Assembly: GCF_018362995.1 (NCBI RefSeq)
Contig: NZ_CP074372.1
Location: forward strand, 1,798,001-1,862,000
Reading direction: 5' to 3'
DNA length: 64,000 bases
Origin: Chryseobacterium indologenes
GTDB taxonomy: Bacteria > Bacteroidota > Bacteroidia > Flavobacteriales > Weeksellaceae
The position numbers and the translations under genes are program-made. This document shows, piece by piece, positions 26,236 to 37,729 of the stretch (position 1 is its first letter; the number at the start of each line of letters is the position of its first letter). The notes under the pieces were generated by a model that did no database searches, had not been told where the DNA came from, and worked only from the letters and a program-made list of their open reading frames with translations.

Positions 26236-27189
26236 TTAGGCAGTTTTCTGCTCTTCCTGAGTTTGCTGTTGTTCTTTCTTTTTTGCCTGTTTTGCGAAGT
26301 ATTCTTTCTGGTATTGTCTTACCGTTTTTCCGGTTCCGTCATGTCTCCATCCCGGTGAGTTGAAGATATAATTAATTCTGTCGGTGAATTTTAATCCGGG
26401 TTGTTTAAGATCTTTCCAGATTTTTCTCCATTCATAAAAAAGGACTGTATCTGGTCTGTTGTCCGGCATTTTAGGATAGATTCCATATTTTACAGGAATA
26501 TTGGGGTCTTCTTTTTGGAATGTTCCAAATATTTTATCCCAGATGATTAGGCACATTCCCATGTTCTTATCCAAATATTTTACATTACATGCATGATGAA
26601 CACGGTGATGGGAAGGAGTGACAAGAATATATTCTAAAAATCCCATACTCTTCACAGTCTGTGTATGAACCCAGGTTCCATATACCTGACCAATGGCGTA
26701 AGCTACCATAATATGCCACGGATTGAATCCTAAAAATGCAAGAGGCGAAAAATATAAATATCTGTATAGCGGTTGCAACACAGGGCTTCTGAATCCCGTT
26801 GTAAGGTTAAAGTATTCTGAACTGTGGTGTGTAATATGTACTGCCCAGAATGCCCTGGAACGATGATCAACATAATGCAGTACGTAATAGGCAAAATCTG
26901 TGATGATAAAACAAGCCAGCAGATACCATACACTAAGATCCCATGAGAAAAGTCTGTGATTGTAGAAGAAAAACATAACGCCCATGGCAAATGCTTTCAT
27001 AATAAGGTCCAGACCAAAGTTCATCAATGCAAGATAAACATTGGTAGCAAGATCTTTCCCACTATATAGCTTAGCTTCTGAAACGTGGCTGTAAATCATT
27101 TCAGCTAAAATAACGGTTGCATGCAGCGGGATAGCCCATGCATACACATTTTCCAGCCCATCCTCGCTCATAAGAAAATCCATCATCAC
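26236..27189 (-). CDS. Sterol desaturase/fatty acid hydroxylase superfamily membrane protein
   Basis: The 317-residue protein has several membrane helices and the family's histidine clusters that hold a di-iron centre: HYVDHRSRAFWAVHITHHSSE in the middle and HHRVHHACN later. These match the sterol desaturase/fatty acid hydroxylase family (Pfam FA_hydroxylase). Such enzymes hydroxylate or desaturate lipid chains with O2. The C-terminus ends in a Lys/Gln-rich tail (QAKKKEQQQTQEEQKT), probably cytoplasmic. Bacteroidota rarely make sterols, so a fatty acid, sphingolipid or carotenoid substrate is more likely. The start could be any of the first three Met codons. The gene stands alone, 69 bases from rlmN. 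Confidence 0.85.
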   Translation of the reverse strand: MMMDFLMSEDGLENVYAWAIPLHATVILAEMIYSHVSEAKLYSGKDLATNVYLALMNFGLDLIMKAFAMGVMFFFYNHRLFSWDLSVWYLLACFIITDFAYYVLHYVDHRSRAFWAVHITHHSSEYFNLTTGFRSPVLQPLYRYLYFSPLAFLGFNPWHIMVAYAIGQVYGTWVHTQTVKSMGFLEYILVTPSHHRVHHACNVKYLDKNMGMCLIIWDKIFGTFQKEDPNIPVKYGIYPKMPDNRPDTVLFYEWRKIWKDLKQPGLKFTDRINYIFNSPGWRHDGTGKTVRQYQKEYFAKQAKKKEQQQTQEEQKTA

Positions 27190-27258
27190 AAAATAATTTG
27201 TGCAAAGGTAGGGTTTTAACTTTTTTTTAAGGAAGTTTTGATTTTTTTTAAGGAAATT

Positions 27259-28293
27259 TTAATCCGTTGCTTTGTTGGCCAATTGCCCGCAAGCCGCATC
27301 AATATCACCTCCACGGCTTCTTCTGACCATTACGATAATACCTGCATTTTCAAGCTGACGGATATAGTTTTCTTCCGCCTGTTTGTTACATTGGTCATAC
27401 TTCCCATCACCAATCGGGTTGTATTGAATAAGGTTTACTTTTGAAGGAACCTGTTTACAGTATTTGATTAAAGCTTTAATATCCTCATCTTCGTCATTGA
27501 TTCCTTTCCATACGCAATATTCAAAAGTAATGACAGAACCTGTCTTTTGATACCAGTACTGAAGGGATTCCATAATATCTGTCAACGGAAATTTATCCGA
27601 GAAAGGCATGATCTCGTTACGCTTGGATTCGATAGCAGAGTGAAGGGATAAAGCCAGTTTCACACGCAGTTCGTCATCGGCAAGCATTTTGATCATCTTT
27701 GGAATACCGGATGTAGAAACAGTGATTCTTCTTGGAGACATTCCCAATCCTTCCGGCTGGGTAATTTTTCTGATGGCTTCCACTACGTTTTTGTAATTCA
27801 TCATCGGCTCTCCCATTCCCATAAATACGATGTTGGAAAGCGGTCTCTCGAAGTACATTCTGCTCTGGCTGTCAATCAGGGCTACCTGATCTACAATTTC
27901 AGCTACTTCAAGGTTTCTCATCCTTTTCAGTTTTGCTGTAGCACAGAACTCGCAGTTTAGTGAGCATCCTACCTGCGAAGATACACAGGCTGTGGTTCTT
28001 GTTTCTGTAGGAATAAGAACAGATTCCACCATCAGACCGTCATGAAGCTTCACGCCGTTTTTGATGGTTCCGTCAGTACTTTTTTGAAGAAGGTCTACGG
28101 AAACAGGATTAATTGTATATTCTTCGGAAATTTTTTCACGAAGAGATTTCGAAAGATTCGTCATTTCATCTATCGAATGGAGGTTTTTACTCCATAGCCA
28201 GTCATAGACCTGTTTCGCACGAAACGGTTTTTCTCCTAAAGACTCAAAGTAATCTTTAAGCTGGTCCAGTGATAATATACGGATATCTTTCAT
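27259..28293 (-). CDS. rlmN: 23S rRNA/tRNA adenine-C2 methyltransferase (radical SAM)
   Basis: The 344-residue protein carries the radical SAM CxxxCxxC motif (GCSLNCEFCATAKL) and the family segments SQVGCSLNCEFC, MGMGEPMMNY and QYNPIGDGKY. A C-terminal Cys in the AACGQLANK tail is the methyl-accepting residue of RlmN. RlmN methylates C2 of A2503 in 23S rRNA and A37 in some tRNAs using SAM and a [4Fe-4S] cluster. Length matches the family. It lies downstream of queA on the same strand, but a four-helix-bundle gene within a 21-bp inverted repeat separates the two, which may have split an older neighbour pair. Confidence 0.95.
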   Translation of the reverse strand: MKDIRILSLDQLKDYFESLGEKPFRAKQVYDWLWSKNLHSIDEMTNLSKSLREKISEEYTINPVSVDLLQKSTDGTIKNGVKLHDGLMVESVLIPTETRTTACVSSQVGCSLNCEFCATAKLKRMRNLEVAEIVDQVALIDSQSRMYFERPLSNIVFMGMGEPMMNYKNVVEAIRKITQPEGLGMSPRRITVSTSGIPKMIKMLADDELRVKLALSLHSAIESKRNEIMPFSDKFPLTDIMESLQYWYQKTGSVITFEYCVWKGINDEDEDIKALIKYCKQVPSKVNLIQYNPIGDGKYDQCNKQAEENYIRQLENAGIIVMVRRSRGGDIDAACGQLANKATD

Positions 28294-28299
28294 AATATT

Positions 28300-28707
28300 A
28301 AAGAGCCAAGTTAAAAGTAAAAAGTTTTTAAAGTTTAGTATTGTTAACTATTGCGGCCAAAATGTTTTTCAACTCGTTACTCTCATTCAATAAAGTTTTA
28401 AATTCTTCAGAATCGTAACCATCTAATTCTTCTAAAACCCGAAGCCAAAAATTACTTTCCCTAGCTTCTCTTAAAGCAATCTTTACTTTATTTTTAAAAT
28501 CGGCTTTAGAAGATCCAGCTTGGGACTCTTCATAATTAGCACCTATTGAAGTAGCAGATTTTCCAAGTTGAAACCTTATTAATTTACTTTCCGAATCATT
28601 TGGAAGTGTTCTTAAAAATTTAAGACAATTAACTCCGAATGTAAAAGTTCTTAAAAGTAAATCATTTTGTCTCATGTATACTTGTATTACTTTTAACTTG
28701 GCTCTTT
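28300..28707. mobile_element. 408-bp element with 21-bp inverted repeats carrying an S23-type gene
   Basis: Bases 28300-28320 and 28687-28707 are perfect inverted repeats of 21 bp (left end AAAGAGCCAAGTTAAAAGTA). The enclosed reading frame encodes a four-helix-bundle protein of the kind found in 23S rRNA intervening sequences. The element sits between rlmN and queA, with its left end six bases after rlmN's start and its right end eight bases from the queA stop. I infer a mobile or formerly mobile unit; target duplications were not identified. Confidence 0.6.
28328..28675 (-). CDS. Four-helix-bundle (S23/IVP) family protein
   Basis: The 115-residue protein has the characteristic pattern of the S23 ribosomal intervening-sequence protein family: LLLRTFTFGVNCLKFLRTLP, KLIRFQLGKSATSIGANYEESQAGSSKADF, KVKIALREARESNFWLRVLEELD. 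It is all-helical and predicted to be a four-helix bundle. Its family was first found inside 23S rRNA intervening sequences and its molecular function is unknown, though nucleic acid binding has been proposed. Here it is not in an rRNA gene but lies inside a 408-bp element bounded by perfect 21-bp inverted repeats. It lies between rlmN, which modifies 23S rRNA, and queA. Family is confident; function is unknown. Confidence 0.85.
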   Translation of the reverse strand: MRQNDLLLRTFTFGVNCLKFLRTLPNDSESKLIRFQLGKSATSIGANYEESQAGSSKADFKNKVKIALREARESNFWLRVLEELDGYDSEEFKTLLNESNELKNILAAIVNNTKL

Positions 28708-28715
28708 TTACTTTT

Positions 28716-29765
28716 TTATAGAATTAACATTGCATCACCGTAAGAATAGAATTTATACTTTTCTTTTACGGCTTCTTCATAAGCATGCATTACGAAATCT
28801 TTTCCGGCAAATGCTGCAATCATCATAAGCAATGTAGACTTCGGTGTGTGGAAGTTTGTGATCATGGAAGTAGCTACTCCAAAATCGTGAGGCGGATAAA
28901 TGAATTTATTGGTCCATCCGTTGAAAGCAGAGATCTTTTTGTTTGAAGAAACAGAAGTTTCCAATGCTCTCATTGTTGTAGTACCTACCGCACAAACTCT
29001 TCTGTGAGATTCTACTGCTCTGTTGATAAGCTCAGCATTTTTTTCATCGATGATGATCTCTTCAGATTCCATTTTGTGCTTAGAAAGATCTTCTACCTCA
29101 ATTGGGTTGAATGTTCCTAATCCTACGTGAAGGGTAACTTCAGCAAAATTGATTCCTTTGATCTCTAATCTCTTCATCAAGTGCTTAGAGAAGTGAAGAC
29201 CTGCTGTAGGTGCAGCAACAGCTCCCTCTACTTTAGCATAAATCGTCTGATATCTTTCTGCATCTTCCGGTTCTACTGCTCTTTTGATATACTTTGGAAG
29301 TGGAGTTTCTCCCAATTCTTTTAATTTTGTTCTGAATTCGTCGTAAGAACCGTCGAATAAGAATCTCAAAGTTCTTCCTCTTGAAGTAGTGTTATCAATA
29401 ACTTCCGCTACTAAAGATTCATCTTCAGTGAAGAATAATTTGTTACCAATTCTGATTTTTCTTGCCGGGTCTACCAACACATCCCAAACTCTGGTTTCTT
29501 TATCAAGTTCTCTTAATAAGAAAACTTCAATTTTAGCACCTGTTTTTTCTTTATTTCCGTAAAGACGTGCAGGGAAAACCTTAGTATTGTTGAAGATAAA
29601 CAAATCATCCTCATCAAAATAATCCACTACATCCTTGAATAATTTGTGCTCGATAGTTTGTGTTTTTCTATCAAGTACCATTAATCTAGCTTCGTCTCTG
29701 TGCTCTGATGGGTGTTCTGCTAATAATTCCGCAGGAAGATCAAAATTAAAATCTGATGTTTTCAT
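28716..29765 (-). CDS. queA: tRNA ribosyltransferase-isomerase (queuosine synthesis)
   Basis: The 349-residue protein is a full-length QueA. It has the N-terminal [43 protein letters not shown], the central APTAGLHFS and [10 protein letters not shown], and [22 protein letters not shown] near the end. QueA transfers ribosyl from SAM to 7-aminomethyl-7-deazaguanine at tRNA position 34, giving epoxyqueuosine. It is cytoplasmic. No other queuosine gene is in the window. A short AT-rich spacer upstream is shared with the divergent gene at 29865. The S23-type element sits just past its stop. Identification is firm. Confidence 0.96.
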   Translation of the reverse strand: MKTSDFNFDLPAELLAEHPSEHRDEARLMVLDRKTQTIEHKLFKDVVDYFDEDDLFIFNNTKVFPARLYGNKEKTGAKIEVFLLRELDKETRVWDVLVDPARKIRIGNKLFFTEDESLVAEVIDNTTSRGRTLRFLFDGSYDEFRTKLKELGETPLPKYIKRAVEPEDAERYQTIYAKVEGAVAAPTAGLHFSKHLMKRLEIKGINFAEVTLHVGLGTFNPIEVEDLSKHKMESEEIIIDEKNAELINRAVESHRRVCAVGTTTMRALETSVSSNKKISAFNGWTNKFIYPPHDFGVATSMITNFHTPKSTLLMMIAAFAGKDFVMHAYEEAVKEKYKFYSYGDAMLIL

Positions 29766-29864
29766 TTTTTAAATTACGGTTTAAAAATTATTGTAATTAC
29801 AAGGTGTAATTTTCGGAGTGCAAATATACGACATTGAATACCCCTTTGTCAAGTATTATTTACA

Positions 29865-30635
29865 ATGAAATACAAAACCGTGATTTTACGGGGATTTTTA
29901 AGCTTAAAAAATTCTATTTTTGGAAAAATTAAATTCAGCATGGGGCCAATAAGCAAAATCTACTTCCTTAATAATCCGTATCCTAACGGTCATAAAATCG
30001 TTACATTCAATTGGAGCGGGCGAATTGATGAATATGGATTTATCTGGTTTGATTTTCATTTAAAAACTGAAAATTATTATGCAAATGATGACGAAAATGA
30101 TGAGGAAGAAGATGAAGATCTGCCTGACTGGAACTCCAAAATCGTATGGGGAAATTATCATACCTGTACACTCTCGTCAAATTATTGGGGTGAACAGAGA
30201 GGGATCAGAATTAATAACCTTGATGAAAAACTGGACTTCGACACCGTTATTAAAAATGATCTTTTCAGCAATGATCTTCCGTCTAAACATCATTTTGATG
30301 ACGATGATCTTGCCTTCAGTATTTATCTGCTGGGGCATGACAGCTGTGCCGGACACCAGATCAGTTTTTCAAAAAAAGATAATAATCGGTATGATATTAT
30401 ATGGACCGGCAAAATAGCATTGACCTATGCGGGGGATGATGAGTTTTCCCATGATTTCAAAGCAGAGATTTTCAATGTTGAATTTGAAGGTTTCCATTAT
30501 CCTAAAACCTGGTCACCAGAAAAAGCAACCGAAATGTTCAGAGCCAGGCTTGCTAATTTTGAAGAGTATGAATTTGTGGATCTTAATCCTAAAAGTAACA
30601 AAAGGGAATATAAACTCGACAAACTAAAACAATAA
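29865..30635 (+). CDS. Acidic protein of unknown function, paired with AIM24
   Basis: The 256-residue protein has no signal peptide, and I recognise no family. It contains a strongly acidic stretch (residues ~71-84, NDDENDEEEDEDLPDW) and a mixed alpha/beta pattern with many aromatic residues (NWSGRIDEYGFIWFDFHLK, FHYPKTWSPEKATEMF). An internal ATG at 29940 (MGPISKIYFLNNPYP) could be the true start, removing a basic 25-residue N-terminus. It is followed 31 bases later by the AIM24-like gene on the same strand, so the two are probably co-transcribed. It starts divergently from queA. The frame is uniform throughout, which supports a real gene. Function unknown. Confidence 0.7.
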   Translation: MKYKTVILRGFLSLKNSIFGKIKFSMGPISKIYFLNNPYPNGHKIVTFNWSGRIDEYGFIWFDFHLKTENYYANDDENDEEEDEDLPDWNSKIVWGNYHTCTLSSNYWGEQRGIRINNLDEKLDFDTVIKNDLFSNDLPSKHHFDDDDLAFSIYLLGHDSCAGHQISFSKKDNNRYDIIWTGKIALTYAGDDEFSHDFKAEIFNVEFEGFHYPKTWSPEKATEMFRARLANFEEYEFVDLNPKSNKREYKLDKLKQ

Positions 30636-30666
30636 CACTATAAAAACAACAAATTAAAAAATTATC

Positions 30667-31362
30667 ATGATGAGCAAATATTCAATTGAAGCATTTATCA
30701 ACGAAACAAAAGAGAATCCACAGCAAAGAGACTATTTTGAGCTGGAAACCAAACATCTTCTGGAAATCAACCTTAATAATCAGGCGGTATGGACCAAAAA
30801 AGGAAGTATGGTAAGCTATGTGGGAAATATCAATTTTGAAAGACAGGGAATGCTGGCGGGAGGAATTGGAAACCTTCTTAAAAAAGCAATCAGTGGTGAA
30901 GGAAGTAAGCTTATGAAAGCGGAAGGAACCGGAAAATTGTATGTAGCAGATTCCGGGAAGAAAGTACGTATCCTTTATCTGAATAATGAATCCGTATGTG
31001 TAAACGGAAATGATGTTCTTGCTCATGAACAAACTGTAAACAGTGATATTACCATGCTTAAGAGTATTGCAGGAATGATGTCCGGCGGACTTTTCCAGGT
31101 GAAACTTTCAGGAACGGGACATATTGCGATTACCACTCACGGAGATCCGTTGACTTTACTGGTAACTCCTGATACACCTGTTTTCACAGATCCTAATGCT
31201 ACTGTTGCATGGTCCGGAAATCTGAGCCCGGAACTGAAAACAAATGTTTCTTTTAAAAGCCTTATCGGAAGAGGAAGCGGCGAAGAGTTTCAGATGAAGT
31301 TTTCAGGACACGGATGGGTATTGATTCAACCTTATGAAGAGGTTTATTATATGGAAAAATAA
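30667..31362 (+). CDS. AIM24 family protein
   Basis: The 231-residue protein shows the AIM24 (TIGR00266-like) pattern. It has an N-terminal strand region (EINLNNQAVWTKKGSMVSYVGNI), a Gly-rich segment (GNLLKKAISGEGSKLMKAEGTGKLYVADSGKKV) and a C-terminal repeat (VKLSGTGHIAITTHGDPLTL, MKFSGHGWVLIQPYEEVYYM). The fold is a double beta-helix-like sheet. AIM24 is a mitochondrial inner membrane protein in yeast; the bacterial homologues have no settled role. The start may be the ATG at 30667 or at 30670. It is the second gene of a short operon with the unknown acidic protein. Family call is good. Confidence 0.82.
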   Translation: MMSKYSIEAFINETKENPQQRDYFELETKHLLEINLNNQAVWTKKGSMVSYVGNINFERQGMLAGGIGNLLKKAISGEGSKLMKAEGTGKLYVADSGKKVRILYLNNESVCVNGNDVLAHEQTVNSDITMLKSIAGMMSGGLFQVKLSGTGHIAITTHGDPLTLLVTPDTPVFTDPNATVAWSGNLSPELKTNVSFKSLIGRGSGEEFQMKFSGHGWVLIQPYEEVYYMEK

Positions 31363-31417
31363 AGTCCGTAAATCTTAGAGGTAATTTTGTATTTTCGTGG
31401 TAATTAAAGCAATAGCA

Positions 31418-32952
31418 ATGAATACTATTATAAAGCTATTTTTTCTGACCGTTATAATTCCTAATATAATTATAGCCCAAAAATCAAAGAATAATTACGA
31501 ATACAATATAGATCTTCTTCATATGTCCAATGATGAAGTCCGGGTTTCTTTTGCTCCTCCAAGGAACAGTCTTCAACAGGGTAAGTTTATTATCCCCAAG
31601 CTGGTTCCCGGATTTTATCAGGCTATGAATTTTGGACAATATGTTTCAAATTTTACAGCCACCGACAAGAATGGAAAAAAATACTGACCGAAAGGCTGGA
31701 TAAAAACAGCTGGCTGGTGCATGATCTTAAACATGTACATAAAATATCCTATAAGGTAGCTGACGGTTGGGATTCTTTGAAAAACGATACCCAGGAAGCC
31801 AAATCTCCGGGAAGCATGTTTATAAAAGACAGTATTTTCGTTATCAACTATAATTCTTTAGTAGGATTTTTTGAAGAAATGAAAGATATTCCTTATCAGA
31901 TCAATATTACAAAAAACAAGGATTTTTATGCTTCTTCAGCCCTGGATTATAAACAGAAAAATAAGAATACTGACATGGTCTGGGCTAAAGATTACCGGCA
32001 ATTGGTAGATTCTCCTGTTTTATATTGTGTTCCTGATACAACATGGCTGAAAATAGGTCATACCGAAGTTCTTGTCTCATTCTATAACAACAAAGAAAGG
32101 CATTATTCAAAAACAATAGCCCGTGAAATAGAGAATATTCTGAAAAACCAGCAAGCCTATCTGGGAGGAACATTACCGGTAAATAAATATGCTTTTCTGA
32201 TCTACTATGAATCTTCAAATGAGAAAGGATTTCTTGGAGATGGCCTGGAACACTCCCACTCTACAGTCTGTCTGTACCGCTCGGGAAGTATGAAGTTTCT
32301 TCCAAATGCTTTAAACAGAGTGGCTTCCCATGAGTTTTTCCATATTGTTACCCCTCTCAACATCCATTCAGGAGAAATTCAGCATTATGATTTCCTGAAT
32401 CCTGTTATGTCTAAACATCTTTGGCTGTATGAGGGAATGACAGAATATGCTACGATTCATATGCCTGTCAAACAAAAAATGATCAGTCTGGAAGATTTTG
32501 AAAAGAGCCTGGAAGAAAAGATACATGGCATGAAAGAGTTTGACAATAAATTTTCTCTTACAGAACTGAGTAAAAATTCCATGGAAAGACAGGATCAGTA
32601 TATGAATTTTTATCAGAAAGGAGCATTAGTAGGGTTATGCTTAGACATCAGATTGAGAGAGCTTTCTGGCGGTAAAATGGGAACTCAGGATCTGATGCAG
32701 CTACTTATGAAAAAATATGGTGAAGGGAAATACTTCAACGATGATGATCTGTTTGATGAAATTACCAAAATAACCTATCCGGAAATACGTACATTTTTCA
32801 GGGATTTTGTAGAAGGTACCCAGCCCATTCCTTTAAAAGAATATCTTGAAAAAGCTGGTTTCAACTATGATGAAGCCACCGGAAAAGTAACTACCTTCCC
32901 CAACCCGGATTCAAAACAACAGGCTTTAAGAAAGGCGTGGATTAATCAGTAG
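31418..32952 (+). pseudogene. M61 family metallopeptidase interrupted by a -1 frameshift in an A run
   Basis: The first frame (from the ATG at 31418, signal peptide IIKLFFLTVIIPNIIIAQ) ends at a TGA at 31685-31687, and the second frame resumes in the same gene to 32952. The break falls in seven A bases at 31675-31681. With eight A the reading becomes NGKKILTERLDKNSWLVHDL, continuous with the downstream frame. The joined product has about 511 residues. It carries the zinc motif HEFFH (codons 32329-32343), GMTEY and the M61 C-terminal helices; no PDZ domain is visible. M61 peptidases are exported glycyl aminopeptidase-like enzymes. The frameshift may be a sequencing error, a phase-variable tract or a recent inactivation; the intact catalytic half favours the first two. 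Confidence 0.8.
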
Positions 32953-33030
32953 GTTTTTAGGTGAAAGGGCAAAAGGATGAAATTGCGGAGAAGTCTCCAG
33001 AGTTTTTTCCCAAAGATTAAGTATAATATC

Positions 33031-33104
33031 TAGATTCCTACGGAATGACAAAGTGTATGGATAGATAGATTAAGTACTTAGTTTGTCCATTCCGCAGGAA
33101 TCTA
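33031..33104 (+). repeat. Dispersed palindromic element, copy 2 (best preserved)
   Basis: TAGATTCCTACGGAATGACA at the left is matched at the right by TTTGTCCATTCCGCAGGAAT and TCTA. The interior is 'gtgtatggatagatagatta'. It is one of nine copies in the window. Confidence 0.85.
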
Positions 33105-33207
33105 AACTCTTATAATCCCAAACAAAACCCTAACTCGCAAGCTATCCCACTCAACAACCCGAAACTCGAAACCCGCCCCTTCATCCCAAAGGCTAAAATA
33201 AAATATC

Positions 33208-33277
33208 TCTATTCCTACGGAATGACAAAGTGAGCGGATACATAAAGTGTTTAGGTTGTCCATTCCGTAGGAATCTA
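33208..33277 (+). repeat. Dispersed palindromic element, copy 3
   Basis: The left arm ATTCCTACGGAATGACAAAG and the right arm CCATTCCGTAGGAATCTA surround a diverged interior (GTGAGCGGATACATAAAGTG). Same orientation as the copy at 33031, about 100 bases further on. Confidence 0.8.
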
Positions 33278-33431
33278 TTCTCTTACAATTTCAACGCTCT
33301 TACTCACAAACACTCTTACTCTAAAACCTTCTAACTCGCACCCGCACCCCGCAACTCATAAACCCTCCCACTTAATATCTCTCACGCCATCGGGATTTAC
33401 AAAAGTTTTAATATATTTAGGAAAAAAATAG

Positions 33432-35723
<2,292 letters not shown>

Positions 35724-35733
<10 letters not shown>

Positions 35734-36758
35734 ACGATATTGTCATTCAATTTATTGGTACAGATAATTACGATCTCACTCCTATTACTGACGGACTGAT
35801 CAATACAACCTATCTGTTGGAAAATAAGGATCAGGGAAAGAAATTTATCTTACAAAAAATCAACAATCATGTCTTCAAACGGCCGGAAGCCATCGTCAGC
35901 AATCATTTAATAATTAATGAACTTCTGAAGTCAAATGACTATCAGTTTCAAATCATAGAACCTATTCCATCCCTTACCAATGAACTTTTGGTGAAAGATG
36001 CCAATGATGATCCATGGCGCATGTTGAGTTTCGTAGAAAACAGTACTACTTTTCTTACCGCTCCCTCATTGCAGACGGCTTTTGAAGCAGCCAAGACCTT
36101 CAGTTATTTCCTCACCACTGTAAATACTGAAAAACTGCCTGCGATTGAAGATACACTTCCTAATTTTCTCAATTTTGAGAAAAGAGTTACAGATTATAAA
36201 AACTCATTAAAGAATGCAGCTCCTTATTTAAAAGAAAATGCAAAAGCTGAAATAGAAATCACCAACCAGCTTCTGTCTTTACCTGATCGATGGATCGAAA
36301 TGGAAAAAAGTAATCAGATTCCTAAAAGAATCATCCATGCAGATGTAAAAATCAGTAACATTCTGTTTGATCAAAATCATCGTCCATTAGCGGTTATTGA
36401 TCTGGATACGATGATGATTTCTACTATTTTGTATGATTTTGGAACAATGATCCAGTCTTATACTAATACAACGAATGAAGATGATGGGAGTGCCCAAAAT
36501 AATTTCAACCCTGAAATGTATAAGGTTGTAAAAGAAGGATTCTTATTTTATCTGAAGGAAAAACTGACCCCGGAAGAATCCGATAATCTCGATTATGCTG
36601 CACAGGTCGCCATTTATATTCAGGAGCTTCGTTTTTTAACCGATTACCTGAACGGAAGTATTTATTATTCTACGAAATATCCCGAGCATAATTTAGACAG
36701 AACTAAAAACCAGCTGGAGCTGCTGAAAGGACTGAGAGCATATTTGGGAAGTGAATGA
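35724..36758 (+). CDS. Phosphotransferase (APH/NahK-like sugar kinase)
   Basis: The 344-residue protein has the APH kinase fold. It has an N-terminal lobe with GLINTTYLLENKDQGKKFILQKIN and the catalytic loop HADVKISNILFDQNHRPLAVIDLDTM, where the first Asp is catalytic and the D of DLDT binds metal. This loop resembles NahK, the N-acetylhexosamine 1-kinase of Bifidobacterium, more than antibiotic kinases. NahK makes GalNAc- or GlcNAc-1-phosphate. The gene overlaps the nucleotidyltransferase by 10 bases and completes a three-gene cassette with GH109. I infer conversion of freed N-acetylhexosamine to its 1-phosphate; other small-molecule phosphorylation is possible. Confidence 0.82.
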
Positions 36759-36797
36759 TTTTTACCTTTATAATTCTAAGAATTACATACAAAATTC

Positions 36798-36865
36798 AGA
36801 TTCCTACGGAATGACAAAGTATACGGATAAATAAAGCGCCCTGTTTGTCATTCCGTAGGAATCTA
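36798..36865 (+). repeat. Dispersed palindromic element, copy 4
   Basis: CAGATTCCTACGGAATGACA and TTTGTCATTCCGTAGGAATC frame an interior 'aagtatacggataaataaag'. It sits in the spacer between the kinase and DNA glycosylase genes (convergent). Confidence 0.85.
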
Positions 36866-36906
36866 GCTTTATACTCTCATTCCCAAACTCTCAAACTCTC
36901 CCACTC

Positions 36907-37404
36907 TCAAACCAAAAACTCCAGTATCCTCTTCCATTCTTCCAATTTCTTTTCAAAGGAAACTGTATGAAGCGGGCTTGTGGAGGGCAAAAGAAAAATG
37001 GGTAGTTTATAATTTTTCCCTAACAGTTTTTGTAAATTTTTATAGGATTTTCCTCCGTTACAGAAAATGGCTCTGACATTCGGGTGTTCTTCCAGCAGTT
37101 CAGCGATCTGGTTGGCTTCTTCATTTCTGATTTCAGAATCCAGGCTACCTTTCCGTTCACAGGAATCAATGACATCCCAAAGGGCAATGTGATGTTTCTT
37201 CAATGTTTCGATTCTTTGAGTATAATCTTCAGTAAATTCTTCGTTCAGCAATTCAAAGATGATTTTCCAGAATTTGTTCTGAGGATGCGCATAGTACTGC
37301 TGTTTTTCAAGTGATTTAACTCCGGGAATCGATCCTAAAATGATAATTTGGGACTGAGCATCAATAAGGGGTGAAAATGAAGAAATCCGGTTTTGCATAT
37401 TCAA
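36907..37404 (-). CDS. DNA-deoxyinosine glycosylase (UDG superfamily)
   Basis: The 165-residue protein matches the hypoxanthine-DNA glycosylase branch of the uracil-DNA glycosylase superfamily. It shows the N-terminal SQIIILGSIPGVKSLEKQQYYAHPQNKFWKIIF motif, HHIALWDVIDSC and a C-terminal LPSTSPLHTVSFEKKL. The family removes deoxyinosine formed by adenine deamination, starting base-excision repair. It is cytoplasmic. Length agrees with the family (about 160-170). It is convergent with the kinase gene and nothing nearby suggests an operon. Identity as a Mug/UDG family 6 type member is good; the exact base preference is inferred. Confidence 0.85.
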   Translation of the reverse strand: MNMQNRISSFSPLIDAQSQIIILGSIPGVKSLEKQQYYAHPQNKFWKIIFELLNEEFTEDYTQRIETLKKHHIALWDVIDSCERKGSLDSEIRNEEANQIAELLEEHPNVRAIFCNGGKSYKNLQKLLGKNYKLPIFLLPSTSPLHTVSFEKKLEEWKRILEFLV

Positions 37405-37729
37405 ATATAGAAATTTAATTTATTTAATCTGGCTGGAAGCCGGGAGCTTGAAGAAGCAAGTTATTAAGGTTATGAAAACGGGTTGTCCATATTTTCATCT
37501 TTTTAAACAGTGATATGATTAATTTATGACAAGCTCTATAAATGTTAAGATTGACAGCAACTTCCAGCCTTCCTCTTCCAGCTTCCAATAGCCTGAATTT
37601 AATTTCCTAAACCCAACTCAGTTTATTAAATTGGCTAAAGCCATCGGAATTTAGGCATAAAAAAAGCGGGCTTCCTTCGTCTATGCTCAGGATAATAGCC
37701 CGCTATTATTTATTGATATTGTATTGATC
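37405..37729. other. Intergenic region with 'ggctggaag' inverted motifs
   Basis: The region holds 'ggctggaagccgggagcttg' at 37430-37450 and a partly complementary 'cttccagccttcctcttcca' at 37560-37580. It also has a 'ttggctaaagccatcgg' palindrome and the terminator of the S9 peptidase. No gene was seen. Confidence 0.5.
37665..37704 (-). terminator. Terminator of the S9 peptidase gene
   Basis: AGCGGGCT (37665-37672) pairs with AGCCCGCT (37697-37704) around a 24-base loop. The minus-strand product is followed by seven T. It starts 26 bases after the stop codon. Confidence 0.75.

Larger units (their letters stand above)
32953..33431. other. Intergenic region with two palindromic elements and pyrimidine-skewed tracts
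   Basis: This 479-base stretch holds two copies of the dispersed palindromic element. It also has CT-rich tracts with repeated 'actcgcaagc', 'gaaactcgaaacccgcccc' and 'cgcacccgcaccccgcaact'-like strings. No gene was seen. Confidence 0.6.
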
